Below are positions 53,421-64,000 of a stretch of DNA of 64,000 bases, one piece after another. Every line of letters begins with the position of its first letter. Within the stretch, counting starts at the first letter, position 1. The notes beneath the pieces were generated by a model that ran no database searches, was not told the DNA's origin, and saw nothing but the letters and a program-made list of their open reading frames with translations. The position numbers and the translations under genes were made by a program. This DNA is from Labilithrix sp. (GTDB lineage: Bacteria; Myxococcota_A; Polyangia; Polyangiales; Polyangiaceae): assembly GCA_019637195.1 (NCBI GenBank), contig JAHBWA010000026.1:1-64000 (forward strand), given 5' to 3'.

Positions 53421-53701
53421 CGCCAGAAAGAGAAGCTGCGGGGGTCCCTCAGTACTCGACTACCGCCTCGTAGGTCAACCGAGCGATTCCAGCCAGACGC
53501 AAAGATTTCCGCCGAAATCCTGGTGTGTTGGGTCCCGCAAACACGCGAATGTCGAGTGCGCGGGCCGTGCGATCGCGCGCGGGGACGGCGCGCAGCGTCA
53601 CCGTTGCGTGGACGACGGGCTGCATTCGAGCGACGGTGACGGGGCGTCGTCGTCGCGCGACGCCCGCCGGACCCGCGCTCGCGCCCCCGGCGCTCGCCGG
53701 C

Positions 53702-54979
53702 TCAGGCCGCCGTCGCGGCCCGTCGCGGCCACCAGAGCCACGCGCTCGCCGCGATCGCGGCGGGCAGCGTCATCATCGCGAGCTCGATGGGCACGTGATC
53801 GGCGAGGAGCCCGACCAGCGGCGGCGACCAGAGATCGCCGAAGATGTGGATCGAGAAGATGCTGAGGGCCATCGCGCTCGCGCGGAGCTCCGTCGGGACC
53901 GCCTGGAGGACGACGGCGTTGATGGGCGACGTATTGAGGAACAGGACGGTGATCGCGAGGAAGACGAGGATGAAGAAGACCGTCGGGCTCGGCGAGAGGA
54001 ACGCGCCCGCGGCGAGCGGAGCGCCGAGCGCGCTGCCGGTCGCGCAGATCTTGAGGAGCTTCTTCACCCGCGCGCGCTCGGCCTCGCGATCGCGCGCGCG
54101 CGCGGCGTCGGGATCGTCGCCGCCGGTCGCGCCGACCTCGGGCTTCGCCTCCGGCAGGGGAGCGTTCGATCGGCGGTCCGCCCAGCGACCGCCGAGGATC
54201 GTACCGATCGCGCCGCCGATCACGGTGACGATGCCGAAGCGGAAGTTCGCCGTCGCGAGCGGGAGCGCGTAGCGCGCGTACAGGAACTTCGGCGCCCAGT
54301 ACGAGAACGCGCCGATCGCCGCGGTGTAGGCGCAGTACCCGACGACGCCCCTTCGATAGAGATCGACGCGGGTGAGCTTTCGGACGTCGCGGAGGACGTC
54401 GGCCTTCTCCGTCGCGAGCTTCCGCTCCGGCTCGGCGATGAGGAGGCAGGTCGCCGCGAGGAGGACGCCTGGGCCACCGGCGACGAGGAACGCGGCGCGC
54501 CAGCCCCAGCGGCTCTCGACGAAGCCGCCGACGAGGTAGCCGAGCGCCGCGCCGACGGGCGTGGCCATGTAGAAGACCGCGAGCGCGCGCCCCTTGCGTC
54601 GGGGCGGCGTCACGTCGTCGATGATGGTCGGAGCGAGGGTCGCGTAGCTCGCCTCGCCGATCCCGACGACCGCGCGCGCGAGCAGGAGCGAGCCGATGCC
54701 CATCGCGAGGCCGGAGCCCATCGTCGCGAGGCTCCACACGAGCACGCCGGCGGCGATGAGGCCCCTCCGAGGGAAGCGGTCGCCGAGCGACCCGAAGATC
54801 GGTGACGTCAGGAAGTAGCCGACGAGGAACACCGTCGCGAGCAGGCCGCCCTGGAAGTTCGAGAGCCCGAGCTCCTCTTGCACCTTCGGCAGGACCGCCG
54901 AGACGACGAGGCGATCGAGATAGTTCAGGAGATTCAGCCCCGTGAGAAGCGCGAGGACGGTCCCGGGTCGGCGGATCAC
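53702..54979 (-). CDS. Major facilitator superfamily transporter (spinster-like)
   Basis: A protein of about 425 residues with twelve hydrophobic segments in two halves separated by a charged loop (KPEVGATGGDDPDAARARD). Helix 1 carries LLTGLNLLNYLDRLVVSAVLP, and the helix 2-3 loop GSLGDRFPRRGLI is the MFS signature. ARAVVGIGEASYATLAPTII is typical of the spinster-like branch, which includes sphingolipid and organic-anion transporters. The substrate is unknown. GTG 54979 is chosen as the start because it immediately precedes helix 1, but evidence is weak. It is divergent from the FGE-like lipoprotein gene with 66 bp between starts. Confidence 0.87.
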   Translation of the reverse strand: MIRRPGTVLALLTGLNLLNYLDRLVVSAVLPKVQEELGLSNFQGGLLATVFLVGYFLTSPIFGSLGDRFPRRGLIAAGVLVWSLATMGSGLAMGIGSLLLARAVVGIGEASYATLAPTIIDDVTPPRRKGRALAVFYMATPVGAALGYLVGGFVESRWGWRAAFLVAGGPGVLLAATCLLIAEPERKLATEKADVLRDVRKLTRVDLYRRGVVGYCAYTAAIGAFSYWAPKFLYARYALPLATANFRFGIVTVIGGAIGTILGGRWADRRSNAPLPEAKPEVGATGGDDPDAARARDREAERARVKKLLKICATGSALGAPLAAGAFLSPSPTVFFILVFLAITVLFLNTSPINAVVLQAVPTELRASAMALSIFSIHIFGDLWSPPLVGLLADHVPIELAMMTLPAAIAASAWLWWPRRAATAA

Positions 54980-55045
54980 GCGGGCAAGGTACAGGGAAAG
55001 CGTGACGAGTTGTACGGTGCGCCGGGGCGACGCTAGTCTTCCTGC

Positions 55046-55864
55046 GTGCGGCGCATCTCGGGGCTCCTGGCGGCCGTCGCGCTCGGGGCGGCGCTCGCGC
55101 GCTGCACGTCCTTCGAGGGCGTCCCGGACGACGTCGGGGAAGACGCCTCGGCGCTCGACGACGCGGCGGCGCCCGCCGACGCGGCGAGCCCCGACGCGCC
55201 GGTCGAAGCGGGGCGGTGCGACTCCGGCTGCCGGGGCACCGCGGGCGCGTGCGGCGTCCGCGCCGGGCCTACGTGCATCGACGCGCGGGAGGTGACCGTC
55301 GCGGACTATCGCGCCTTCACCGAGAGCGTGCAGGGCGCGACGCTCGACGCGGGAGCGCCGTGCGAGGCGGTGACCGTGGACGTGCTCGGAGCGCGCCCGG
55401 ATGACGCGCTGCCGGTGACCAACGTGAGCTTCTGCGAGGCGCGCGCGTTCTGCGCATGGGCAGGCAAGAGCCTCTGCGGGAAGGTCGGCGGAGGGTCGCT
55501 CTCCGACGAGCCGCTGCACGTCGTGACGTCGCAGCAGGGGGCGTGGTTCAACGCGTGCACCGGCGGCACTCCGAGCCCGCACCTGCTCCTCTCCGACGGC
55601 GGCTGCCAGCTCGGCGTGAGCTCGCCGCGCGCCGCCGGCGACGGGTGCCAGGGCGGCGTGCCCGGCCTCGTCGACATGGTCGGCAACGTCTGGGAGTGGA
55701 TCGATCGCGTCACGTACCCAGAGCCCGACGCCGCGGCGCCGCTCTCGTACCTGATCGGCGGCGGCTACGCCAACGATCCGGGGACGACGACGTGCGGCAG
55801 CCTCCTCTATGCGACGTTCGGGTTCCGTGGTCAGGACGTCGGCTTTCGCTGCTGCTCGCCCTGA
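55046..55864 (+). CDS. FGE-sulfatase-like (SUMF1-type) domain lipoprotein
   Basis: A 272-residue protein starting with GTG. The signal ends at a lipobox-like ALARC (Cys about 20), followed by an Asp/Ala-rich linker (SALDDAAAPADAASPDAP). From about residue 75 it shows the formylglycine-generating-enzyme fold pattern: IDAREVTVADYRAF, LPVTNVSFCEARAFCAWAGKSLC, GLVDMVGNVWEWID, LIGGGYAND and the closing GFRCC. The copper-binding active-site Cys pair of true FGE is not evident. In myxobacteria such domains are often non-enzymatic secreted or lipoprotein modules, so enzymatic activity is doubtful. Confidence 0.82.
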   Translation: MRRISGLLAAVALGAALARCTSFEGVPDDVGEDASALDDAAAPADAASPDAPVEAGRCDSGCRGTAGACGVRAGPTCIDAREVTVADYRAFTESVQGATLDAGAPCEAVTVDVLGARPDDALPVTNVSFCEARAFCAWAGKSLCGKVGGGSLSDEPLHVVTSQQGAWFNACTGGTPSPHLLLSDGGCQLGVSSPRAAGDGCQGGVPGLVDMVGNVWEWIDRVTYPEPDAAAPLSYLIGGGYANDPGTTTCGSLLYATFGFRGQDVGFRCCSP

Positions 55865-55942
55865 GCGCGTCGCGCCACGCAGTCTCGGGGGTGGCCTTGC
55901 TTCGCGTCGACGGGCTCGCGCGGGCGCGGTGCGCGCGATCGC

Positions 55943-56506
55943 TCAGAGCGCGACGACGTCGGCGAGGACCCGCGCGTACTCGGCGATGAGCGGGTGACTC
56001 GGGAGCGCCGCCGCGCGCTCCTCGAGCTCGCGGAAGCGGCTGATCTGGACATCGCGGCCGCGCTTGAACATCTTCCACGGATCGCCGAACGAGACCGCGC
56101 AGACGACGATCGACTGGAAGTTATCGATCTTGTCGGCGAGCGTGATCGCCTGCGCCTCCCACGGCTTGCGCGAGAAGTGCTCGAGGTAGAGGCGCTTGCG
56201 CTCCTCCCACGAGAGCGACTTGTCCTCCTCGCTCACGTCGCGCACGAGGTCGGCCACGCGCGCGCCGAACCGCGCCGTGAGCTCGTCGTGCGTGACGCCG
56301 CAGTCCTCCATCACGTCGTGGAGCGCGCCCGCGGCGACGACCTCGTCGGAGAACCCGTGGCGCGCGAGGATGGCCGCGACGCCCGCGACGTGGCTCATGT
56401 ACGGCACGTCCGCGTCGGGGTACTTCCTGCGCTGGTCCTTGTGCCAGACGGCGGCCCAGTCGAAGGCGGCCTTGAGCAGCGGCGGGCGGACGGCGAGCGC
56501 GGTCAT
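55943..56506 (-). CDS. HD-domain protein, (p)ppGpp hydrolase-like
   Basis: A 187-residue protein made of one HD domain of the SpoT/MESH1 type. Metal and substrate residues are in place: H39 in YMSHVAGVA, H63-D64 with E67-D68 in ALHDVMEDCG, and LADKIDNFQS with the conserved Asp and Asn. There is no synthetase, TGS or ACT domain, so it is a stand-alone candidate small alarmone hydrolase, which would remove pyrophosphate from (p)ppGpp. Some related single-HD proteins act on other nucleotides. Start ATG 56506; no operon partner. Confidence 0.85.
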   Translation of the reverse strand: MTALAVRPPLLKAAFDWAAVWHKDQRRKYPDADVPYMSHVAGVAAILARHGFSDEVVAAGALHDVMEDCGVTHDELTARFGARVADLVRDVSEEDKSLSWEERKRLYLEHFSRKPWEAQAITLADKIDNFQSIVVCAVSFGDPWKMFKRGRDVQISRFRELEERAAALPSHPLIAEYARVLADVVAL

Positions 56507-56549
56507 CGGCGTCAGTATAGGTATAGATGCAGCGTTCGAGCCGTGACGC

Positions 56550-56810
56550 TCAGCGGATCTTCTGGAAGACGTCGTCGCTCGGATGGATGCGCTCGCGGCG
56601 CTGGGTCGCGACGGCGTCGGTGTCGGGCTCGCGCGCCGGCGGAACGCTCGACGAGCGGCGCCGGTGCTCGACCATCGCACCGAGGACGGCGACGGCGCCG
56701 ATCTCGTCGAGGCTGCGCGACGAGCCGCGGTCGTTGGGAGAGCCGTCCGAGAAGGCGTCCACGCCCGCGTCGGGCGCTGCGTACGGAGAGGTGGCCAGGG
56801 TGGGGGGCAT
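56550..56810 (-). CDS. Small hypothetical protein
   Basis: An 86-residue protein starting at ATG 56810. It is unlike any family I know and is rich in Ala, Asp, Ser and Arg (SDGSPNDRGSSRSLDEIG, EHRRRSSSVPPAREPD). Nearly every codon ends in G or C, matching real genes in this window, and it ends RIHPSDDVFQKIR. It lies 43 bp upstream of the HD-domain gene on the same strand and could be co-transcribed with it. There is no signal peptide or membrane segment. Confidence 0.55.
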   Translation of the reverse strand: MPPTLATSPYAAPDAGVDAFSDGSPNDRGSSRSLDEIGAVAVLGAMVEHRRRSSSVPPAREPDTDAVATQRRERIHPSDDVFQKIR

Positions 56811-57031
56811 GGGGCTCTCGGTAGGCTACGTGGCGCAGCGCGGCGCGCCACGCACGCGAGCTCGAGAAACCCAATAGAGACGGGATGTTTCGTCCTGCTT
56901 ACGCTGCAAAATTGCGTTCTGCCTGGAGCGCCGCGCGGGGTCGCGTTCGCCGATCGAGAACCGGCGCCGGAAACTTGACGTTCGTACAGTGACCTGGTGA
57001 GTTCCCGCAGGGTTACCCGAGGGATCTCCTT

Positions 57032-59503
<2,472 letters not shown>

Positions 59504-59533
59504 CGCCACCCTCGGAAGAAGAGAGCAGCACCC

Positions 59534-61441
59534 ATGGCGACCGAGTACACCGCAAAAGACATCCAGGTCCTCGAGGGGCTCGATCCGGTCCGGAAGCGCC
59601 CGGGCATGTACATCGGCGGGGTCGGCAGCGCCGGCCTGCACCACCTCGTCTGGGAGATCGTCGACAACTCCGTCGACGAGGCCATGAACGGCCACGCGAA
59701 GGAGATCACGGTCACGCTCCACAAGGACGGATCGAGCATCACCGTCTCGGACGACGGCCGCGGCATCCCGATCGACAAGCACCCGAAGCACAAGAAGACC
59801 GCGCTCGAGATCGTCTACACGACGCTCCACGCGGGCGGGAAGTTCGAGGGGGCGAACTACAAGACGTCCGGCGGGCTTCACGGCGTCGGCGCGTCGGTCG
59901 TCAACGCGCTCTCGACGAAGGTCGTCGTCACGGTGAAGCGCGGCGGCGCCGAGCACACGATGGAGTTCCGGCGCGGCGTCGCGCAGGGGTCGCTGAAGAA
60001 GCTGGGCGCCGCGCGCGGCAGCGGCACGACGGTCTTCTTCCAGCCCGATCCGCAGATCTTCCCGCGCACCGAGTTCGATCCTCAGCTCATCCGCGACCGC
60101 CTCGAGGTCGCGAGCTTCCTCCACCGCGGCGTGAAGGTCCGGTTCATCGACCAGGCGCACGGCACGGACGAGACCTTCAAGCACGACCAGGGGATCGTCG
60201 ACTACCTGAAGAAGGTCATCGGCGAGCGGAGCCAGAAGGCGATCCACGACGCGCCGTTCACGCTGCTCAAGGAGAACGGCGCGAAGGTCGAGGTCGCGTT
60301 CCAGTGGACCGAGTCGACCGACGAGCACGTCCGGAGCTACGTCAACGGCATCCCCACCGGATCGGGCGGCACGCACGAGAACGGCCTCCGGAGCGCCGTC
60401 GGCAAGGCGGTGCGCAACTTCATCGACACGCACAACCTCACGCCCCGCGGCGTGACGCTCACCGGGGACGACATCCGCGAAGGGTTCACGTCGATCCTCA
60501 GCGTCTACATCGCGGAGCCGCAGTTCCAGGGCCAGACCAAGGACCGCCTCAACAACCCGGAGGTCCAGAGCTACGTCGATCAGGCCGTGCGTCCGGCGCT
60601 CGAGCAGTGGCTCAACTCGAACCGCAGCGTCGCCGAGCAGATCGTCGCGCGGATCGTCCTCGCGGCGCGCGCCCGCGAGGCGTCGCGGGCCGCGTCGGCG
60701 GCCGTGTCGCGCAAGACGGCGACGAGCGGGCGCCTCACGCTCCCGGGCAAGCTGAGCGACTGCTCGAGCAGCGCCCGCGAGAAGACCGAGCTGTTCATCG
60801 TGGAGGGAGACTCCGCGGGCGGCTCCGCCAAGCAGGGGCGGGACCGCGAGCTCCAGGCCGTGCTCCCGCTCCGCGGCAAGGTGCTCAACACCGAGTCGGT
60901 GGCGCTCGCGAAGGTGCTCGAGAACAAGGAGCTCGCCGACCTCGTCGTCGCGATGGGCTGCGGGGTCGGTAAGGACTTCGATATCTCGCGCCTCCGCTAC
61001 GCGCGGATCATCGTCCTCGCCGACGCGGACTCCGACGGGCACCACATCTCGACCTTGCTGCTCACGTTCTTCTACCGGCACATCCCGGAGCTCCTGAAGA
61101 ACGGCAAGGTCTTCGTCGCGGTCCCGCCGCTCTACCGCATCGACATCGGCAAGGAGACCCACTGGGCCGCCGACGACGCGGACAAGGAGCGCATCCTGAA
61201 GGCGGCGGGCAAGGACGAGAGCAAGGTGGAGATCACCCGCTTCAAGGGCCTCGGCGAGATGATGCCCAAGGTGCTCTGGGAGACGACCCTCGCGCCGAAG
61301 TCGAGGCGCCTGCTCCGGATCGAGATCGCCGACGCGCTGCAGACCGATCGCGTCATCAACGACCTGATGGGCAAGGACCCGTCGGCGCGCTTCAACTTCA
61401 TCATGGAGCACGCACAAGAGGCGGCGGACATCGACGTCTGA
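59534..61441 (+). CDS. parE: DNA topoisomerase IV subunit B
   Basis: ParE (635 residues) is the ATPase subunit partnering ParC. The GHKL fold has VDNSVDEAMNG, the N-box DDGRGIP and GGLHGVGASVVNALS. The transducer domain includes the catalytic-type Lys (QTKDRLNNPEV). The TOPRIM domain shows VEGDSAGGSAKQGRDRE and LADADSDGHH, and the conserved end FKGLGEM leads to NFIMEHAQEAADIDV. It is shorter than GyrB and lacks the GyrB insertion, as expected for ParE. The parC-parE order is opposite to the usual parE-parC arrangement. ATG 59534 lies 30 bp after the parC stop, so one operon is likely. Confidence 0.94.
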   Translation: MATEYTAKDIQVLEGLDPVRKRPGMYIGGVGSAGLHHLVWEIVDNSVDEAMNGHAKEITVTLHKDGSSITVSDDGRGIPIDKHPKHKKTALEIVYTTLHAGGKFEGANYKTSGGLHGVGASVVNALSTKVVVTVKRGGAEHTMEFRRGVAQGSLKKLGAARGSGTTVFFQPDPQIFPRTEFDPQLIRDRLEVASFLHRGVKVRFIDQAHGTDETFKHDQGIVDYLKKVIGERSQKAIHDAPFTLLKENGAKVEVAFQWTESTDEHVRSYVNGIPTGSGGTHENGLRSAVGKAVRNFIDTHNLTPRGVTLTGDDIREGFTSILSVYIAEPQFQGQTKDRLNNPEVQSYVDQAVRPALEQWLNSNRSVAEQIVARIVLAARAREASRAASAAVSRKTATSGRLTLPGKLSDCSSSAREKTELFIVEGDSAGGSAKQGRDRELQAVLPLRGKVLNTESVALAKVLENKELADLVVAMGCGVGKDFDISRLRYARIIVLADADSDGHHISTLLLTFFYRHIPELLKNGKVFVAVPPLYRIDIGKETHWAADDADKERILKAAGKDESKVEITRFKGLGEMMPKVLWETTLAPKSRRLLRIEIADALQTDRVINDLMGKDPSARFNFIMEHAQEAADIDV

Positions 61442-61516
61442 CGGGCGCGGGGCGCGCCGTGAGCGCTCGGCGCTCCACCGGAGGTGGCCCGCGCCGTATC
61501 ATGGCGGGCTTCGTCG

Positions 61517-62614
61517 ATGCGTCGCACACGTTCGAGAACCCGACCCCCGCTCGCCGTCGCGATCGCGGCGGCGCTCGCCGTGTCCGCGACGCCGGCCGGC
61601 GCAGAGGAGCGGCCGATCGTGTTCTCGGTCGCGCTCGGCGAGAGCCCGCTCGATCGCTGCGGCGGCGGCGTCGCGCTCACCCGCGAGGTCGAGGAGCGCC
61701 TGCGCCGGCCCGTCTTCGCCGACGAGGACGCCGCCGACATCGCGTTCGCGATCGCCGCCAGGCGCGCGGACGGCGAGCTCGACTCGTGGCGCGCCGAGAT
61801 CGTCGAGCGGGATCGCGCCGGCGCGGAGCTCGGGCGGCGCGACGTGCCGCTGCCCGCCGCTGACTGCCCAAGGGCCCTCGACACGCTGGCGGTCGTGCTC
61901 GCGATCATGATCGGTCCGGCTCGCGTGACCACCGAGCCCCCGTGGCGCGCCGAGCCGTCGCCCGTCCCGTCGCCCGCGCCGACGCGCGTGGATCGTCCGC
62001 GCGAGCCGCCGAGGCCCTCCCTTCGGGGGGGAGCCGCCGCCACGCCGCCCGAGCCGCCCGAGCCGCTCCGCTGGCGCATGAGCCCGCTCGCGGGCGTGGT
62101 GGGTGGGACGGGCGTCCTCCCCTCGGCGGCCTGGGCGGTCGAGGCGGGGGCGCTGGTCCGGCCTCCCGTCCGGCGCTTCGCGCTGATCGCCCGCGCCGCC
62201 TACTGGCCGCCGGGGAGGCTCCAGGCGCCGGCGCAGGCGGAGGTCGATCGCGTCGGTGGCGCGGCGCTCGGCTGCCTCGAGCTCTACCGTCTCGGGAGCC
62301 TCGCCGCGGGGAGCGTCGCCTTCGGCGGCTGCGCGGGCGCGGACGCGGGCGTGATCACGGCGCGCTCGGCCAACCTCACGACGTCGTCGAAGAGCTCGTG
62401 GATCGTCGGGGTTCTCGCGGAGGCCCGCCTTGGCTACCGTCTCGCCTTGCGGCATGGCGTCGCCGTCGAGCCCTACCTCGCCCCGCAGCTGTCGGCGCTC
62501 TTGCGGCGCGACCGGTTCACCTACCGGGACGCCGCCGGACGGGAGCGAACGCTCCTTTTTCCGGCGCCCGCCAGCTTCCAGGCCGGTTTCGGAGTCATCG
62601 TGCATTTTCTTTGA
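61517..62614 (+). CDS. Putative exported protein, ECF-sigma-linked
   Basis: A 365-residue protein with signal peptide LAVAIAAALAVSATPAGA. The N-terminal half (about 30-135) contains IVFSVALGESPLDRCGGGVALTREV and ADCPRALDTLAVVLAIMIG, a pattern often found in myxobacterial proteins encoded next to ECF sigma factors. A Pro/Ala linker follows. The C-terminal half has alternating beta-type strands (RFALIARAAYWPPGRLQ, GVAVEPYLAPQLSALLRRD) and ends in an aromatic-hydrophobic FGVIVHFL, suggesting a small outer-membrane barrel. Start ATG 61517 gives the signal peptide. It precedes the ECF sigma gene by 45 bp. Confidence 0.72.
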   Translation: MRRTRSRTRPPLAVAIAAALAVSATPAGAEERPIVFSVALGESPLDRCGGGVALTREVEERLRRPVFADEDAADIAFAIAARRADGELDSWRAEIVERDRAGAELGRRDVPLPAADCPRALDTLAVVLAIMIGPARVTTEPPWRAEPSPVPSPAPTRVDRPREPPRPSLRGGAAATPPEPPEPLRWRMSPLAGVVGGTGVLPSAAWAVEAGALVRPPVRRFALIARAAYWPPGRLQAPAQAEVDRVGGAALGCLELYRLGSLAAGSVAFGGCAGADAGVITARSANLTTSSKSSWIVGVLAEARLGYRLALRHGVAVEPYLAPQLSALLRRDRFTYRDAAGRERTLLFPAPASFQAGFGVIVHFL

Positions 62615-62659
62615 TGAAAGTCGGCGGCTCGCTCCTTTTATCGCTCGAGGTCTCCACCC

Positions 62660-63313
62660 GTGGCAGCGTTTGGGTATCCCGCTCCGGCTCCGGCCATCCC
62701 CGCGTCACCGGCGCTCGTCGCCGCGGGCGCGGTCGACGGCGGGGCGGCGGTGACCGTGACCGCGCCCGCGGTCACGACGTCCGCGGGCGTGTTCCGCGAG
62801 CACGGCGCCTTCGTGTTCCGGCTCCTGCGCCGCCTCGGGGTCCCCGACGCCGACCTCGACGACCTCACGCAAGAGGTGTTCATCATCGTGCATCGCTCTC
62901 TCGATCGCTACGAGGAGCGGAGCCAGATGCGCGCGTGGCTCTATCGGATTTGCGTGCGCGAGGCGTCGCGCCATCGGCGAAAGCTCCCCGCGCCGGCGTC
63001 GAACGTGGACGTCGAGCTGCTGAGCGGGCCTCCCGGCTCGTCGCCCGAGGAGGCGGCGCAGGCGAGCGAGGCGCGCGCCGATTTCGATCGGCTCCTCGGC
63101 GTGCTCGACGAGGATCGCCGCGCGGTGTTCGTCCTCTACGAAGTGGAAGAACTCTCGATGGAAGAAGTCGCTACGGCCGTCGGCTGTCCGGTCCCGACCG
63201 CGTACTCGCGCCTCCGCTCGGCGCGCCAGCTCGTCGTCGCCGCCGCCAGGCGCCTCGAGGCGCACCGCGAGCACGCCGAGAACAAGGTCACCGGCAAAGG
63301 GAGATCGCGATGA
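62660..63313 (+). CDS. ECF-type RNA polymerase sigma factor (second)
   Basis: A 217-residue sigma factor starting at GTG 62660. A 45-residue Ala/Pro/Val leader is followed by region 2 (about 45-110: FREHGAFVFRLLRRLGVPDADLDDLTQEVF, RSLDRYEERSQMRAWLYRICVREA) and region 4 (about 145-200: LLGVLDEDRRAVFVLYEVEELSMEEVATAVGCPVPTAYSRLRSARQ). Both are intact. It is a different subgroup from the sigma factor at 16966-17628. The stop overlaps the ATG of the next gene by 4 bp (ATGA at 63310-63313), a probable anti-sigma or sensor partner. Confidence 0.93.
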   Translation: MAAFGYPAPAPAIPASPALVAAGAVDGGAAVTVTAPAVTTSAGVFREHGAFVFRLLRRLGVPDADLDDLTQEVFIIVHRSLDRYEERSQMRAWLYRICVREASRHRRKLPAPASNVDVELLSGPPGSSPEEAAQASEARADFDRLLGVLDEDRRAVFVLYEVEELSMEEVATAVGCPVPTAYSRLRSARQLVVAAARRLEAHREHAENKVTGKGRSR

Positions 63314-64000
63314 GCTTCGAGGGACCGCGCCGCCTCTTCGAGGGCGACGAGTCGAGCGGGCTGCTCCGAGGCGCGCTCGAGGCCGAGCGCCGCGACGCGG
63401 TCGCCGAGCCGCGCCTGCGGCGGATCGAGCAGGCCGTCGCGATGATCGGCGCGAGCGCCGCGGCGCCGTCGGCGTCCGCCCCCGCGGAGGTCGCGGCGAG
63501 CGCGGAGCCCGCTGCGGGGTGGTTGGCCTCGAAGGGGCCGCTCGTGCTCCTCGCCGCCGCGACGTTCGGTGGGCTCGCGGCGGTCTTCGCGGTCGGCGGC
63601 GATCCGTCGCCGGCGACCCAGCCCGCTCCGCAGCGCAGCCCGGTCGTCGCGGCGCCCGGCCCGCCGCGTGAGCCCGAGCCGCGCCTCGCCGGGCCGGCGA
63701 TCGCGACGCTCTCGCCGGCCGATCTCCCGACGGCGCCCGCGCCGCCGCCCTCCGCGAAGACCGCGCGTGCGACGGCGTCCGCGACCGAGGGCGACGAGAT
63801 CGCGCTGCTCGCCCGCGCGCACGACGCGCTCCGCGACGATCCCGCTCGATCGCTCGCGCTCTGCCGCGAGCACGAGGCGCGCTTCCCCGGCGGGCACTTC
63901 GCGCAGGAGCGCGAGGCCGTCGCGGTCGAGGCGCTCGTCTACCTCGGCCAGAAGGACGACGCCGCTCGGCGCTGGAGCGAGTTCCAGCGGCGGTATCCGT
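63310..64000 (+). CDS. Membrane protein with TPR-like C-terminus, probable anti-sigma partner (partial)
   Basis: The frame opens with ATG overlapping the sigma-factor stop and runs off the right edge (about 230 residues visible). A cytoplasmic N-terminus of about 70 residues (MSFEGPRRLFEGDESSG ... RRIEQAVAMIGAS) leads to one transmembrane helix near 75-92 (GPLVLLAAATFGGLAAVFAV). A Pro/Ala-rich linker follows, then a TPR-like segment (LLARAHDALRDDPARSLALC, FAQEREAVAVEALVYLGQKD). This order is typical of the gene immediately after ECF sigma factors in myxobacteria. An anti-sigma role is inferred from position and topology. Confidence 0.8.
   Translation, partial: MSFEGPRRLFEGDESSGLLRGALEAERRDAVAEPRLRRIEQAVAMIGASAAAPSASAPAEVAASAEPAAGWLASKGPLVLLAAATFGGLAAVFAVGGDPSPATQPAPQRSPVVAAPGPPREPEPRLAGPAIATLSPADLPTAPAPPPSAKTARATASATEGDEIALLARAHDALRDDPARSLALCREHEARFPGGHFAQEREAVAVEALVYLGQKDDAARRWSEFQRRYP

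Noticed and set aside
55046..55864. An active formylglycine-generating enzyme with a sulfatase partner
   Set aside because: The catalytic Cys pair is not evident and no sulfatase gene is nearby.

Overview
The window is very GC-rich, with G or C at almost every third codon position, and looks like chromosomal DNA of a myxobacterium, most likely a Polyangiales-type member of the Myxococcota. That placement is inferred from the many lipoproteins with Asp/Ala/Gly-rich tails, Hanks-type kinases with PEGA-like periplasmic domains, TPR-rich ECF-sigma operons, PPC-type repeat lipoproteins, LPS and outer-membrane genes (lpxL-like, bamA, TolC and TonB-dependent receptors) and PilZ/GGDEF signalling. I see no rRNA, tRNA, CRISPR array, transposase, integrase or phage gene. 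Overlapping stop/start codons (GTGA or ATGA) are frequent and help fix several starts.

Layout: 1-8.1 kb holds a partial gene end, a PPC-repeat lipoprotein, a TM2-like membrane protein, mutY, a receiver-GGDEF protein and two convergent TolC-family genes. From 8.3 to 17.6 kb a minus-strand block runs from an ECF sigma factor through a membrane anti-sigma-like protein, two lipoproteins, a lipid A acyltransferase, a J-domain protein, a DnaK and a protein sharing a small domain with the J-protein, to a TPR protein. From 17.8 to 24.1 kb the plus strand carries an active/inactive M16 peptidase pair coupled to an SCP2-like protein, then the translation operon rpsP-khpA-rimM-trmD-SPOUT methyltransferase. 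From 24.2 to 33.2 kb there are a decayed beta-propeller-like remnant, a nhaR-like regulator divergent from a DUF1275 membrane protein, a trmN6-like methyltransferase, a lipoprotein, queG, a TPR protein, meaB and a PilZ protein. From 33.6 to 41.2 kb the minus strand holds a Ser/Thr kinase coupled to a PEGA-bearing TonB-dependent receptor and a lipoprotein, followed by nth; an OmpA/DUF4398 pair lies upstream. The rest is gyrA, a glycine-rich lipoprotein, several Cys-rich lipoproteins, a pseudokinase, bamA, an MFS transporter, an FGE-like lipoprotein, an HD alarmone-hydrolase-like protein, parC-parE, and a second ECF sigma operon running off the right edge.

Three signals stand out. (1) Many gaps hold a short GC-rich tandem repeat private to that gap (20-bp, 73-bp, about 44-bp and other units), and two DNA glycosylases, MutY and Nth, carry repeat-encoded Lys-rich tails. 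(2) The genes flanking dnaK share an ungapped domain of about 49 residues, suggesting a dedicated chaperone module. (3) A transmembrane Ser/Thr kinase with a PEGA-like domain overlaps by 4 bp the start of a TonB-dependent receptor that has N-terminal TPR and three PEGA-like domains, a candidate envelope-spanning sensor. All functional statements are read from motifs and order only; no database search was run.
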